64,000 nt of DNA from Mycobacterium sp. 1164985.4 (GTDB lineage: Bacteria; Actinomycetota; Actinomycetes; Mycobacteriales; Mycobacteriaceae): contig NZ_LZMD01000079.1 of NCBI RefSeq assembly GCF_001668575.1, forward strand, positions 1 to 64,000. Reading direction: 5' to 3'. Below the pieces are notes generated by a model. The model worked only from the letters and a program-made list of their open reading frames with translations. It was not told the origin of the DNA and searched no databases. Below are positions 16,230-25,826 of this stretch, piece after piece; within the stretch, counting starts at the first letter, position 1, and each line of letters begins with the position of its first letter. The translations under genes were made by a program, and so were the position numbers.

Positions 16230-18773
16230 TCAGCTCGCTTCGGACACCGGCTTGGGGGGAGGCGGTGCGGGCAGCACCGCGTACAGGTCGCGTTCGACCT
16301 CGTCGCGTACGCCCGGGTCGGCGGTGATGCCGAACAGGTCGACCACCGATGACCCCATGGTGGTCACCTTCGCCCAGGCGATGTCGATGCCGTCGCGCTC
16401 GAAGACGGCGGTGAGCCGCGCCAGCAGACCGGCGCGGTCGGTGCTGCGAATCTGTACGACGAGCTCACCGGACCGGGCCCCCTCGGACCACAGGATGCGT
16501 GGCGGGGCGGCGACGTGGTTTATCGGGACGGCGGCAGGCACCTCACCCGCCCGCGCGGTGCCGTACTGCGCGGCCTCGCGTTCACGGCGATCCAGCGCCT
16601 CCTGCACGTCGAGTTCACCGTCGAGCGCGAGGATGAACTGCTGACGCAGCAAACCGGCCGCCGGCGGAGAGCCGAAACGTGGGGAGACGACGAACGTGTT
16701 GATCGCCGAACCCTCGTACCCGTTGACGGACGCCGAGTGCACCCGCAGCGAGTTCAGCGCCAGAACGCCTGCCGCCTTCGACAACAGACCCCGCCGATCC
16801 GGCGCGATGATCGTGACGTTGTAGATGTGCGGGCTGTCGCCCGGCGACAGCTCGACATGAACTCCGACCTCGGCGGCGAGCGAAAGGTATCGCGGGTCAA
16901 TGGGATCCGGTTCGGGCAGCGGCTCGCCCGCCATTACCGTCCTGCAGCGGCGGGCCAGGTCGCCGATGAGCGAGGCTTTCCAGTCACCCCAGACGCCCGG
17001 GCCGGTCGCCAGCGAGTCGGCTTCGGCGAGCACATGGAGCAGCTCCAGCAGCACGAGGTCGCCGTCAAGGGCGTCGACGACGGCCGCGATCGTGTTGGGG
17101 TCCTGCAGGTCGCGACGCGTCGCGGTGTGCGGCAGCAAGAGGTGGTGGCGGACCACCTTCGACAAAAGCTCGACGTCGGACGGCCAGAGCCCCAGCCGGG
17201 TGCCGATCTGAGTCGCCAACTCGGCTCCGATGACGCTGTGGTCGCCGCCGCGCCCCTTGCCGATGTCGTGGCACAGGGCGCCGAGCATCAGAAGGTCTGG
17301 ACGCGACACGCGTGTCGTGAAAGCGCTTGCCCGCGAGACGGTTTCGACCAGATGCCGGTCGACGGTCCAGATATGCACCACGTCGCGGGGCGGAAGGTCG
17401 CGCACCGCTCCCCATTCCGGGAACAACCGGCCCCACAGACCGGTGCGGTCCAGCGCCTCGATCGTGGCCACCGCCGACGGGCCTGCGGCGAGCATGACGA
17501 GCAGATCCTTGAGGGCCTGGGCGGGCCACGGCGCGCGCAGTTCGGGCGCGGCCTCGGCGAGCCGGGCCAGTGTCGACGCGGCCATCGGCAATCCGGTGGT
17601 CGCCGACGCGGCGGCCACCCGCAGGATCAGGCCGGGGTCACGCGCGGGGCGGGCGTCGCGGGCCAGGATCACCTCGCCGGCGAACTCGATGACCCCCTCG
17701 TCGAGCGGGCGGCGCGGCGGGCGCCGCAGCGCCGCGAACCCGCGTCGGGGCAGTGCGTTGCCCGCCGTGCGGATTCCGGCGTCGACGTAGAAGCTGATGG
17801 TGCGCGCGGCGTCGGAGAGCATGCGCGCCAGATCGAAGCGATCACCGATGTGCAACGCCGCGCCGATCTCGTCGGCATGCTGCGCCAGCAGCAGATCGCG
17901 GCCGCGACCGGCAACCCTGTGCAGTTCGGTGCGGACGTTGAGCAGCGCCATGTGGGCCTGACCCAGCGACCCGAGCGGAGACGCCGACGTCTGGTTGGGA
18001 TACACGTCGGCCAGTTGCGCGATCGCCAACGCGTTGAGCAGCTGGACGTCGCGCAGGCCGCCGCGCCCGCATTTGAGGTCGGGTTCGGCGCGGTGCGCGA
18101 TCTCACCGCTGCGCTGCCAGCGCGCCCGCGTGTGCTCGACGAGTTCATCGAAGCGCGAGGCGATTCCGGTACGCCACTGCCGACGGGCTCCCCCGATCAA
18201 CAGTGTCGAGAGGTCGGCATCGCCGACGATGTGGCGCGCCTCGAGCATCGCCAAGCCCGCCGAAATGTCCTCCCCGGCGACCTTCAGAGCCTCGGGCACC
18301 GTGCGCACGCTGTGGTCGATGCGAATGTTGGCGTCCCACAACGGGTACCACAACAGCTCCGCCACCTGGCCGACGACATCGGAGGGCATGTTGTCGTGCA
18401 ACAGCATCAGGTCCAGGTCGGAGTAGGGCACGAACTCCCCCCGGCCCAGCCCACCGGTGGCGACGATCGCGAAGCCGCTGGTGGGCGTGATGCCGATCTC
18501 GGTGGCCTTGGTGGTGAGCCAGAATTCGTGCAGGTCCAGCAGCGCGTGGCGCAGGCCGGCCGAATCCAGTTGGCGGGCACCGTCTGTCAGCAGTTGTTTG
18601 ATCGCGGCCGCGAGGTCGTTGGCCGGTCGAGACGAGGACGCCGCCGGCGCCACCCACTGGGGGGCACCGGTGGCGGTTGAATGCTCCTCGCGCGAGCGCT
18701 CGTCGGCGGTTGAATGCTTCTCGCGCGAGCGCTCATCGCGCTCGTTGGCGGGGCCAGGAATCTGCTTTGCCAT
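16230..18773 (-). CDS. glnD: PII protein nucleotidyltransferase GlnD
   Basis: 847 aa. The nucleotidyltransferase domain (GGLGRGEFVPYSDLDLMLLHD) is followed by an HD hydrolase domain (HDIGKGRGGDHS) and two ACT domains (DRRGLLSKAAGVLAL and DRAGLLARLTAVFE) that sense glutamine. It covalently modifies PII on a tyrosine; in actinobacteria the group is AMP. The ATG 18773 has GGGAGAGGGC upstream. Residues 12-34 contain two copies of an 11-residue charged repeat (DERSREKHSTA), a short low-complexity insert before the conserved core. Last gene of the amtB-glnB-glnD cluster. Confidence 0.94.
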   Translation of the reverse strand: MAKQIPGPANERDERSREKHSTADERSREEHSTATGAPQWVAPAASSSRPANDLAAAIKQLLTDGARQLDSAGLRHALLDLHEFWLTTKATEIGITPTSGFAIVATGGLGRGEFVPYSDLDLMLLHDNMPSDVVGQVAELLWYPLWDANIRIDHSVRTVPEALKVAGEDISAGLAMLEARHIVGDADLSTLLIGGARRQWRTGIASRFDELVEHTRARWQRSGEIAHRAEPDLKCGRGGLRDVQLLNALAIAQLADVYPNQTSASPLGSLGQAHMALLNVRTELHRVAGRGRDLLLAQHADEIGAALHIGDRFDLARMLSDAARTISFYVDAGIRTAGNALPRRGFAALRRPPRRPLDEGVIEFAGEVILARDARPARDPGLILRVAAASATTGLPMAASTLARLAEAAPELRAPWPAQALKDLLVMLAAGPSAVATIEALDRTGLWGRLFPEWGAVRDLPPRDVVHIWTVDRHLVETVSRASAFTTRVSRPDLLMLGALCHDIGKGRGGDHSVIGAELATQIGTRLGLWPSDVELLSKVVRHHLLLPHTATRRDLQDPNTIAAVVDALDGDLVLLELLHVLAEADSLATGPGVWGDWKASLIGDLARRCRTVMAGEPLPEPDPIDPRYLSLAAEVGVHVELSPGDSPHIYNVTIIAPDRRGLLSKAAGVLALNSLRVHSASVNGYEGSAINTFVVSPRFGSPPAAGLLRQQFILALDGELDVQEALDRREREAAQYGTARAGEVPAAVPINHVAAPPRILWSEGARSGELVVQIRSTDRAGLLARLTAVFERDGIDIAWAKVTTMGSSVVDLFGITADPGVRDEVERDLYAVLPAPPPPKPVSEAS
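18673..18738 (-). repeat. Two tandem 33-bp repeats inside the 5' end of glnD
   Basis: Units 18673-18705 and 18706-18738 differ at three positions and encode an 11-aa repeat rich in Arg, Glu and Ser. Each unit contains the palindrome CGCGCGAGCG-like core. In-frame length suggests replication slippage that does not disturb the enzyme domain. Confidence 0.85.
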
Positions 18774-18850
18774 GTCGCCCTCTCCCGCCCTCTCGATTGC
18801 CGCTTGCCGTGTGATCGGTCGGGAGACGAACTCTCAGTTCTGCAAGCGGC

Positions 18851-19189
18851 TCAAAGGGCGTCGGCTCCCCGCTCTCCGGTGCGTACCCGGACAACGGTGT
18901 CGACGGGACTCACCCACACCTTGCCGTCACCGATCTTCCCGGTCCGTGCGGCCTGGACGATGACATCGACCACCTTGTCGACGGCGGAGTCCTCGACGAC
19001 GACCTCCACTCGCACCTTCGGTACGAAATCCACGGAGTACTCGGCACCGCGGTAGACCTCGGTGTGACCCTTCTGGCGGCCGTAGCCCTGAACCTCGCTG
19101 ACGGTCATCCCGAGAATACCCGTCTGTTCGAGCCCGGTTTTGACGTCTTCGAGCGTGAACGGCTTGACAATCGCAGTAATCAGCTTCAT
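18851..19189 (-). CDS. glnB: Nitrogen regulatory protein PII (GlnB/GlnK)
   Basis: 112 aa, the normal PII length. The T-loop contains the modifiable Tyr51 (RGAEYSVDFVPK) and the C-terminus has the ATP/2-oxoglutarate site residues (TGKIGDGKVWVSPVD). It senses 2-oxoglutarate and adenylate charge and, in the GlnK setting with amtB, binds the ammonium channel. It lies 33 bp after amtB and 77 bp before glnD. Confidence 0.96.
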   Translation of the reverse strand: MKLITAIVKPFTLEDVKTGLEQTGILGMTVSEVQGYGRQKGHTEVYRGAEYSVDFVPKVRVEVVVEDSAVDKVVDVIVQAARTGKIGDGKVWVSPVDTVVRVRTGERGADAL

Positions 19190-19222
19190 GTAGTCGATCC
19201 CTTCCGAGGAAATTGTTGCCGA

Positions 19223-20587
19223 TCAGACGAGCTCGTAAGCGGTTTCGGCATGTTCGGTTTCATCGATGCCGGTGTCCTCATCCTCCGGGGTGACACGCCA
19301 ACCCAACGGCTTGACGATAAAGGCAATGATCGTCGTCATGATGCCAGTGAAGATAACCGCGGCCAAAGCGATGACCATCTGAACCACGAGCTGCTGGAAG
19401 CCGCCGCCGTAGAACAGTCCGGTCTCCGTGGCCAGGAACCCGATGCCGACGGTGCCCCACAGGCCCGCGACCAGGTGCACGCCGACCACGTCAAGCGAAT
19501 CGTCGTAACCGAACTTGTACTTCAGCCCGACCGCCACAGCGGACAGCGCACCGGCGATGACACCGAGGATCAGCGACCCGATCGGCGACAACGACCCGCA
19601 GGCCGGGGTGATCGCGACGAGGCCGGCGACGACGCCCGAGGCGGCGCCCACGCTGGTGGCGTGGCCGTCGCGGATGCGCTCTACGAGCAACCAGCCGAGC
19701 ATCGCGGCGGCGGTGGCGGCGGTGGTGTTGATCCAGACCTGACCGGCGAGCATGTCGGCGGCACCCTCGGATCCGACGTTGAAGCCGAACCATCCGAACC
19801 ACAGAATCGCGGCGCCCAGCATCACGAACGGAATGTTGTGCGGCCGAAAGGCGATCTTGCCGAAGCCGGTCCGCTTGCCGAGCAGGATGGCCAGAACCAA
19901 TGCGGCCATGCCGGCGTTGATGTGAACGACGGTGCCACCGGCGAAGTCGATGGGCGGAACGTTCGCGGTACCTTCGTCGCTGACGCCGAACAGTTTGGCC
20001 GCGATGCCGTCCTCGGCGCCGGACAACAATCCGTTACCCCAAACCATATGGGCGAGCGGGAAATACACCAGCGTCACCCAGATGCCGCCGAACACCAACC
20101 AGGTGCCGAACTTCATCCGCTCGGCCACCGCACCGCTGATCAGGGCGACGGTGATCACCGCGAAGGTCAATTGGAAGCCCGCCCACACGATCGCGGGGAC
20201 GGAGCCGAAGCCACCGGCGACGTAGAGGCTGACGCCGTCCACGTCAAGTGTTTCCAGTAGTGGGCTCAGCCCGAACAACGCGAACGGGTTGTCGAAGACG
20301 CCCGCGATGTCGCTGTTGCCGGTGTGCGCCGAGGCGAACGACATCGAGTAGCCCCACAGCACGTAGATGACGCTCACCACGCCGAGGGTGCCGAACGACA
20401 TCATCATCATGTTCAGCACGGACTTCTGGCGCGATAGCCCACCGTAGAAGAATGCGAGGCCCGGCGTCATGAACAGCACCAGCGCCGCGGCGGTGAGTAC
20501 CCATGCGGTGTCGCCGGAGCTCAACCCATCAGGGCCGAACGGCGCGAACGCGTCATCGGGGAGAGCAAGGGGTAGGGCTGAAACCAC
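19223..20587 (-). CDS. amtB: Ammonium transporter Amt
   Basis: 454 aa integral membrane protein with about 11 helices. Amt signatures are present: GLAFFYGGLSRQKSVLNMMMMS near the N-terminus, DFAGGTVVHINAGMAALVLA with the pore His, and HLVAGLWGTVGIGFLA with the second. The GTG start has AAGGAGG 10 nt upstream. First gene of the amtB-glnB-glnD group, likely induced by nitrogen limitation through the GlnR-like site upstream. Confidence 0.95.
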   Translation of the reverse strand: MVSALPLALPDDAFAPFGPDGLSSGDTAWVLTAAALVLFMTPGLAFFYGGLSRQKSVLNMMMMSFGTLGVVSVIYVLWGYSMSFASAHTGNSDIAGVFDNPFALFGLSPLLETLDVDGVSLYVAGGFGSVPAIVWAGFQLTFAVITVALISGAVAERMKFGTWLVFGGIWVTLVYFPLAHMVWGNGLLSGAEDGIAAKLFGVSDEGTANVPPIDFAGGTVVHINAGMAALVLAILLGKRTGFGKIAFRPHNIPFVMLGAAILWFGWFGFNVGSEGAADMLAGQVWINTTAATAAAMLGWLLVERIRDGHATSVGAASGVVAGLVAITPACGSLSPIGSLILGVIAGALSAVAVGLKYKFGYDDSLDVVGVHLVAGLWGTVGIGFLATETGLFYGGGFQQLVVQMVIALAAVIFTGIMTTIIAFIVKPLGWRVTPEDEDTGIDETEHAETAYELV

Positions 20588-20675
20588 TTTGTGTGAACCT
20601 CCTTGGGAAGTGCGCCGATCGGATCGGCCTCCCGAAGAGACTCTTTTGCCGGAGTTTCACCGGTGATTCTGTTCC

Positions 20676-20692
20676 GTTTCCGTTAAGTGAAC
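20676..20692 (-). promoter_or_regulatory. Predicted GlnR box upstream of amtB
   Basis: On the minus strand GTTCACTTAACGGAAAC fits the mycobacterial GlnR pattern AC-N9-AC (CAC, nine bases, AC). It lies about 90 bp upstream of the amtB GTG, the expected place for nitrogen control of this operon. Confidence 0.6.
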
Positions 20693-20737
20693 GGACACGC
20701 CAGAAGCGTTACGCTCATGTTTCCGCGGTCGTGACGA

Positions 20738-22102
20738 CTAGCCGAGCAACGCGTCGACGAACGCCGCAGGCTCGAAAGGCGCGAGATCGTCGGCACCCTC
20801 GCCGAGCCCAACCAACTTGACCGGCACGCCCAATTCCTGCTGAACACGGAAAACGATTCCGCCCTTGGCTGTTCCGTCGAGCTTCGTCAGCACCACGCCG
20901 GTGATGTCGACGACCTCGGCGAATACCCTGGCCTGCGGCAGGCCGTTTTGGCCGATGGTGGCGTCGAGCACCAGCAGCACCTCGTCGACCTCGGCTCGGC
21001 GGCTGACGACGCGTTTGACCTTGCCCAACTCGTCCATCAGCCCGGTCTTGGTGTGCAGGCGCCCGGCCGTGTCGATGACGATGACGTCGGCGCCTTCTTT
21101 GATGCCTTCGTCGACGGCGTCGAACGCCACGGACGCGGGATCGGCGCCTTCTGCACCGCGCACCACCTGCGCGCCCACTCTCGACGCCCACGACTGCAGC
21201 TGGTCGGCCGCTGCGGCGCGGAAGGTATCGGCCGCCCCGAGCACCACGCGGCGCCCGTCGGCGACCAGGACGCGGGCGAGCTTGCCGACCGTCGTCGTCT
21301 TACCGGTGCCGTTCACCCCGACGACCAGCAGCACCGACGGTTTGTCCTCGTGCGGCAGGGCCTTGATGGAGCGGTCGAGGCCGGGCTGCAGTTCGTCGAT
21401 GAGGACCTCGCGCAGCACGTCGCGGGCGTCGGCCTCGGTGCGCACCCGGCTGCTGGCCATCCGGGCCCGCAGCGCCGAGACCACCGACTCGGTCACGACC
21501 GGACCGAGATCGGCGATCAGCAGGGTGTCCTCGACTTCCTCCCACGACTCGTCGTCGAGGTCACCCCCACCGAGCAGTCCGAGCATGCTGCGTCCGAGCG
21601 TGTTCTGCGATTTGGCCAGCCGGCCGCGCAGCCGCTCCAGGCGCCCTTCGGTCGGCGCGATCTCATCGAGGATGGGCGCCGATTCAGCGGGTGCGGGCTC
21701 GGCAGGCTCCTCGACGACGGGAGCTGGTTCGACGGGCGGCGGTTCTGTAGGTGCGGGTGCGGCGGGCGGCGCGGGTCGCTCCTCCACCGGCAGCTCGGGC
21801 AACTGCACGTCGGCGATCGGGCGCTTCGGTGCATCGCGTGGGATCGTGGCGTCATCGCCGACGGCGGGCAGGCCGGTGGTGTCGATGCGTTCGGCGGGCG
21901 CGGGGGGCGCAGACTGCGAGAAGGTGATGCCCGAGGAGGCCGTATAGCCGCCGGATCGGTCGATCGGGGTGGCGGTGTCGGTCTTCGACAGCCGGATGCG
22001 CCGGCGTCGATACCGGACCAGCCCGATGACGAGCGCGGTGACCAACAAAACGGCGATGACCGCGATCGCGATCCACAAACCCATCGAGCCAGCATCTGTC
22101 AC
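20738..22102 (-). CDS. ftsY: Signal recognition particle receptor FtsY
   Basis: 454 aa from GTG 22102. A membrane helix (about residues 8-28) is followed by an acidic Pro/Ala/Glu-rich A domain, then the NG GTPase domain: P-loop GVNGTGKTTTVGKLA, ADTFRAAAADQL, VIDTAGRLHTK, TKLDGTAKGG and the C-terminal GEGADDLAPFEP. It is the membrane receptor for the Ffh particle. Confidence 0.95.
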   Translation of the reverse strand: MTDAGSMGLWIAIAVIAVLLVTALVIGLVRYRRRRIRLSKTDTATPIDRSGGYTASSGITFSQSAPPAPAERIDTTGLPAVGDDATIPRDAPKRPIADVQLPELPVEERPAPPAAPAPTEPPPVEPAPVVEEPAEPAPAESAPILDEIAPTEGRLERLRGRLAKSQNTLGRSMLGLLGGGDLDDESWEEVEDTLLIADLGPVVTESVVSALRARMASSRVRTEADARDVLREVLIDELQPGLDRSIKALPHEDKPSVLLVVGVNGTGKTTTVGKLARVLVADGRRVVLGAADTFRAAAADQLQSWASRVGAQVVRGAEGADPASVAFDAVDEGIKEGADVIVIDTAGRLHTKTGLMDELGKVKRVVSRRAEVDEVLLVLDATIGQNGLPQARVFAEVVDITGVVLTKLDGTAKGGIVFRVQQELGVPVKLVGLGEGADDLAPFEPAAFVDALLG

Positions 22103-22108
22103 GGCGCC

Positions 22109-22114
22109 ATTGTC
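22109..22114 (-). promoter_or_regulatory. -10-like GACAAT, leaderless ftsY start
   Basis: GACAAT ends 6 nt before the ftsY GTG, with no Shine-Dalgarno. A weaker match than the TAGGCT sites. Confidence 0.35.
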
Positions 22115-22162
22115 TCAAGGTGAGTCGCGCCGATGCCTCCGCGCCCCCTCGGGGCCGCGGTT

Positions 22163-22203
22163 TGTGCACCCCGTGTTGCGCTCAGCGCGCCGAACGGTGC
22201 ACA
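22163..22203 (-). terminator. Inverted repeat after smc
   Basis: Arms TGTGCACC (22163-22170) and GGTGCACA (22196-22203) enclose a 25-nt GC-rich loop, just past the smc stop. A second small hairpin with CCCC/GGGG arms lies at 22145-22154. No U-tract follows, so termination is plausible but unproven. Confidence 0.35.
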
Positions 22204-22212
22204 GATCGCCGA

Positions 22213-25200
22213 TCAGTTGGCGGCGCCGACCAGTTCCTGCCCGCGCATGCGCTGGCTGATGACCGCGGTGATGCCGTCGTCGCGCATGGTCACGCCGTAC
22301 AGCGCGTCGGCGACCTCCATCGTCGGCTTCTGGTGGGTGATCACGATCAGCTGCGACCGCTCGCGCAACTGCTCGAAGAGGCTGATCAACCGGCGCAGAT
22401 TCACGTCGTCGAGCGCCGCCTCGACCTCGTCCATCACGTAGAACGGCGACGGCCTCGCGCGGAAGATCGCCACGAGCATCGCGACGGCGGTCAGCGACTT
22501 CTCTCCACCGGAGAGCAGCGAGAGCCGCTTGATCTTCTTGCCGGGCGGCCGTGCCTCGACCTCGATGCCGGTGGTCAGCATGTCGTTGGGGTCGGTCAGC
22601 AGCAGCCGGCCCTCGCCGCCGGGGAACAGCGTCGAAAACACTTGGGTGAACTCGCGTTCCACGTCGGCGTAGGCTTCGGTGAACACCTGCAGGATGCGGG
22701 CGTCGACGTCCTCGATCACGTCGAGCAGGTCCCTGCGCGCACCCTTGACGTCCTCGAGCTGGGTGGACAGGAAGTTGTACCGCTCCTCGAGCGCGGCGAA
22801 CTCCTCGAGCGCAAGCGGATTGACCCGGCCCAGCTCGTTGAGCTCACGCTCGGCCTTCTTGGCGCGCCGTTCCTGCGTCGCCCGGTCGAACGGCATCGGG
22901 GCGGGCGCGGTGACCTGCTCGCCGCGCTCGCGCGCCTGCTCGAACTCGGCCATCTCCAATTCCGTTGGCGGCAGCGGCACATCGGGTCCGTACTCGGCGA
23001 TCAGATCTGCGGTCGCCATGCCGAACTGCTCGAGGATCTGCTCCTCGAGCTGTTCGATCCGCATCGCGGCCTGGGCCTTGGCGACCTCGTCCTTGTGCAG
23101 CGCCTCGGTGAGGCCGTTGAACTTGCCTGTAAGGTCGTTGACTTCGTCCCGGGCCTTGGCCAGCGCGGCGGCGCGGTGCTGCCGTTCGGCGGCGACCTCG
23201 TCGCGGGCTCGCGACGCCACCGCCACGACCGCGCTCAACCGTTGCGCCACAACGCGACCCGACTCTGCGACCGCGGCGGCCACCGCGGCGGCGTGCTGAC
23301 GCGCCTCGCGGGCACGCTTGGCGCGCAGCCTGGCCTCACGTTCGGCCGCGGCGGCCCGGCGCAGCGAATCCGCCCTGCCGCGAACGGCGTTCGCGCGCTC
23401 CTCGGCGGTGCGCACCTCCAGCCGGGCCTCCACCTCGGCGGCGCGGGCCGCCTCCGCCGCGGCCGTCGTCTCCTGGCGGTTGACGGGCTCCGCCTCAAAC
23501 GTCGGCTCCTGCTGCGCATTGTGCAGTCGCTGCTCGAGCTGTGCGAGTTCCTCGACGGTGCGGGAGCGGTTGGCTTCCAGCTCATTTCGCTGCTGGATCA
23601 GCCGTTGCCACTCGTCGTCCGCGGCACGCGCATCCTGACCGAGCCGGCCTAACTGCTCGTAGATCGCCGAGATCGCCGCGTCGGATTCGTTGAGCGCCGC
23701 AAGCGCCTGCTCCGCGGCGTCCTGACGGCTCGCTTGTTCGGCCAGCGCTCCGGACAGCGCCGCCGACAGCTCGCCGACCTGCCGCTCGGCCTCGGCGAGC
23801 TCGGCGCGGGCCTTCTCGACCTCGGACGCGATCTCGAGCGTGCTCGGTTTGCGATCAGACCCGCCGCTGACCCAACCCGCGCCCACGAGGTCACCGTCGG
23901 TGGTGACCGCCCGCAACGTCGGGCGGGCGGCCACCAGATCGAGTGCGGCGGCCAGATCTGACACCACCACGACGTCGGAGAGCATCGCCCGCACCGCACC
24001 CTGCAACCGCGACGGCGCTTCGACCATGTCCACCGCACGCACCGCACCCTCGGGCAAGGAGTGCTCCTGTGCCGCTTCGTGATTCGGCCAGTCGCTGAGT
24101 ACGATCGCAGCGCGGCCGCCGTCGGACTCCTTGAGCGCGGCGACCGCATCGCGTGCGGCGCCGGGGCTTTCGGCGGCCACCGCGTCGGCCGCGGCGCCCA
24201 GCACGGCCGCGACCGCCACCTCGTAGCCGCTGCGCACCTTCAGCAGGTTGGCGATCGAACCGAGAAGCCCTGCCCCGCCGCGGTTCTTCTGCAGCCAGGC
24301 CGCACCGTCCTTGCGGTCCAGACCGACCGACAGCGCCTCGATACGCGCGCGCAGCGAGGCGACCTGACGTTCGGCGCCGCGCTCGGCGGCCTGCAGTTCG
24401 GCGACGCGCTCGTCGGCGAGGCGCAGCGCGGCGACGGTGCGGTCGTGGTGTTCGTCGAGACCGACCTCGCCGGCGTCGAGTTCGCCGACGCGGCTCTGGA
24501 TGGTCTCGAACTCGGCTTGCGTCTGCTGCGCCCGGGTGGCGGCCTCGTCGATGGTGCCGGTGAGCCGGGCGACGGTCTCGTCGATCGACTCCACGCGGGT
24601 GCGCATGGTGTCGACCTGGCCGGCCAACCGGGCCAACCCCTCACGGCGGTCGGCCTCGGCGCGCGCGGCCGCCATGTGCGCGCGTTCGGCCTCGGCGGCG
24701 ATGCGCTCGCGTTCGGCGAGTTCGGCGCGAGCCGCCTCGAGCTTGCCGCGGGACTCGGTCAGCTCGGCGAGCAGCTGGCGCTCCCGCTCGGCGACCTCAT
24801 CGGCCTGTGCCTCCAGCGCGTCGGGATCCGGTCCCGTCGACACCTCCGGCTCGGTGTCGAGATGCTGGGCGCGCTCGCTGGCGATGCGTACTGTCGCGCT
24901 GACGCGTTCAGCGAGCGCCGACAGCGCGAACCACGTCTGCTGCGCGGCGTCGGCGCGTTCACTCAGGCCGCCGACGGCCGCCTCGTGAGCGGCGAGTTCG
25001 GCCGTCTTGGCTTCCAGCCGTGCGGCGATCTCGTCATGTTCACGCCGCAAGGTGGTCTCGGCCTGATTGGTGTTCTCGAACTCGGCGCGGCGGGTGACGA
25101 GGTCGTCGGCGGCCAGGCGCAGCCGGGCGTCGCGCAGATCGGCCTGGATGGTCTGTGCACGACGGGCCATCTCGGCCTGGCGCCCGAGCGGTTTGAGTTG

Positions 25201-25800
25201 ACGGCGCAGTTCAGTGGTCAGGTCGGTCAACCGGTTGAGGTTGGCCGACATCGCGTCGAGCTTGCGGACCGCCTTCTCTTTGCGCTTGCGGTGTTTGAGG
25301 ACGCCGGCGGCCTCCTCGATGAACGCGCGCCTGTCCTCGGGCCGCGATTCGAGGATCTCGGAGAGCTTGCCCTGGCCGACGATGACGTGCATCTCGCGGC
25401 CGATACCGGAGTCGGACAGCAGTTCCTGGACGTCCATCAACCGGCAACTGCTGCCGTTGATCTCGTACTCGCTACCGCCGTCGCGGAACATCCGCCGGGT
25501 GATCGACACCTCGGAGTATTCGATCGGCAACGAGTTGTCGGAGTTGTCGATCGTCACCGTGACCTCGGCACGACCCAGCGGCGGCCGCGACGATGTGCCC
25601 GCGAAGATGACGTCTTCCATCTTGCCGCCGCGCAGCGTCTTGGCGCCCTGCTCGCCCATCACCCAGGTGAGCGCGTCGACCACGTTCGACTTGCCCGAGC
25701 CGTTGGGTCCGACCACGCAGGTGATGCCTGGCTCGAAGCGCAGAGTCGTCGGCGAAGCAAACGACTTGAAGCCCTTCAGCGTCAGACTCTTGAGGTGCAC
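22213..25800 (-). CDS. smc: Chromosome segregation protein SMC
   Basis: 1195 aa from GTG 25800 (VHLKSLTLKGFKSFAS); the frame extends four codons upstream without support. Walker A is GPNGSGKSNVVDALTWVMGE near the N-terminus. Two long coiled coils rich in Ala, Glu and Arg flank a hinge (about residues 500-650). The ABC signature LLSGGEKSLTAVAM and Walker B FYVMDEVEAALDD are near the C-terminus. It acts with ScpA/ScpB in chromosome organisation. Confidence 0.96.
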   Translation of the reverse strand: MHLKSLTLKGFKSFASPTTLRFEPGITCVVGPNGSGKSNVVDALTWVMGEQGAKTLRGGKMEDVIFAGTSSRPPLGRAEVTVTIDNSDNSLPIEYSEVSITRRMFRDGGSEYEINGSSCRLMDVQELLSDSGIGREMHVIVGQGKLSEILESRPEDRRAFIEEAAGVLKHRKRKEKAVRKLDAMSANLNRLTDLTTELRRQLKPLGRQAEMARRAQTIQADLRDARLRLAADDLVTRRAEFENTNQAETTLRREHDEIAARLEAKTAELAAHEAAVGGLSERADAAQQTWFALSALAERVSATVRIASERAQHLDTEPEVSTGPDPDALEAQADEVAERERQLLAELTESRGKLEAARAELAERERIAAEAERAHMAAARAEADRREGLARLAGQVDTMRTRVESIDETVARLTGTIDEAATRAQQTQAEFETIQSRVGELDAGEVGLDEHHDRTVAALRLADERVAELQAAERGAERQVASLRARIEALSVGLDRKDGAAWLQKNRGGAGLLGSIANLLKVRSGYEVAVAAVLGAAADAVAAESPGAARDAVAALKESDGGRAAIVLSDWPNHEAAQEHSLPEGAVRAVDMVEAPSRLQGAVRAMLSDVVVVSDLAAALDLVAARPTLRAVTTDGDLVGAGWVSGGSDRKPSTLEIASEVEKARAELAEAERQVGELSAALSGALAEQASRQDAAEQALAALNESDAAISAIYEQLGRLGQDARAADDEWQRLIQQRNELEANRSRTVEELAQLEQRLHNAQQEPTFEAEPVNRQETTAAAEAARAAEVEARLEVRTAEERANAVRGRADSLRRAAAAEREARLRAKRAREARQHAAAVAAAVAESGRVVAQRLSAVVAVASRARDEVAAERQHRAAALAKARDEVNDLTGKFNGLTEALHKDEVAKAQAAMRIEQLEEQILEQFGMATADLIAEYGPDVPLPPTELEMAEFEQARERGEQVTAPAPMPFDRATQERRAKKAERELNELGRVNPLALEEFAALEERYNFLSTQLEDVKGARRDLLDVIEDVDARILQVFTEAYADVEREFTQVFSTLFPGGEGRLLLTDPNDMLTTGIEVEARPPGKKIKRLSLLSGGEKSLTAVAMLVAIFRARPSPFYVMDEVEAALDDVNLRRLISLFEQLRERSQLIVITHQKPTMEVADALYGVTMRDDGITAVISQRMRGQELVGAAN

Positions 25801-25808
25801 GACGTGCC

Positions 25809-25814
25809 ACACTA
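25809..25814 (-). promoter_or_regulatory. -10 element TAGTGT, leaderless smc start
   Basis: TAGTGT ends 8 nt before the smc GTG at 25800 and no ribosome-binding site is visible. Confidence 0.4.
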
Positions 25815-25826
25815 CCGCCGCGACGG

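Noticed and set aside
22142..22203. Overlapping small ORFs in the smc-ftsY gap as a gene
   Set aside because: The 110-bp gap is dominated by inverted repeats and lacks codon bias or a ribosome-binding site.
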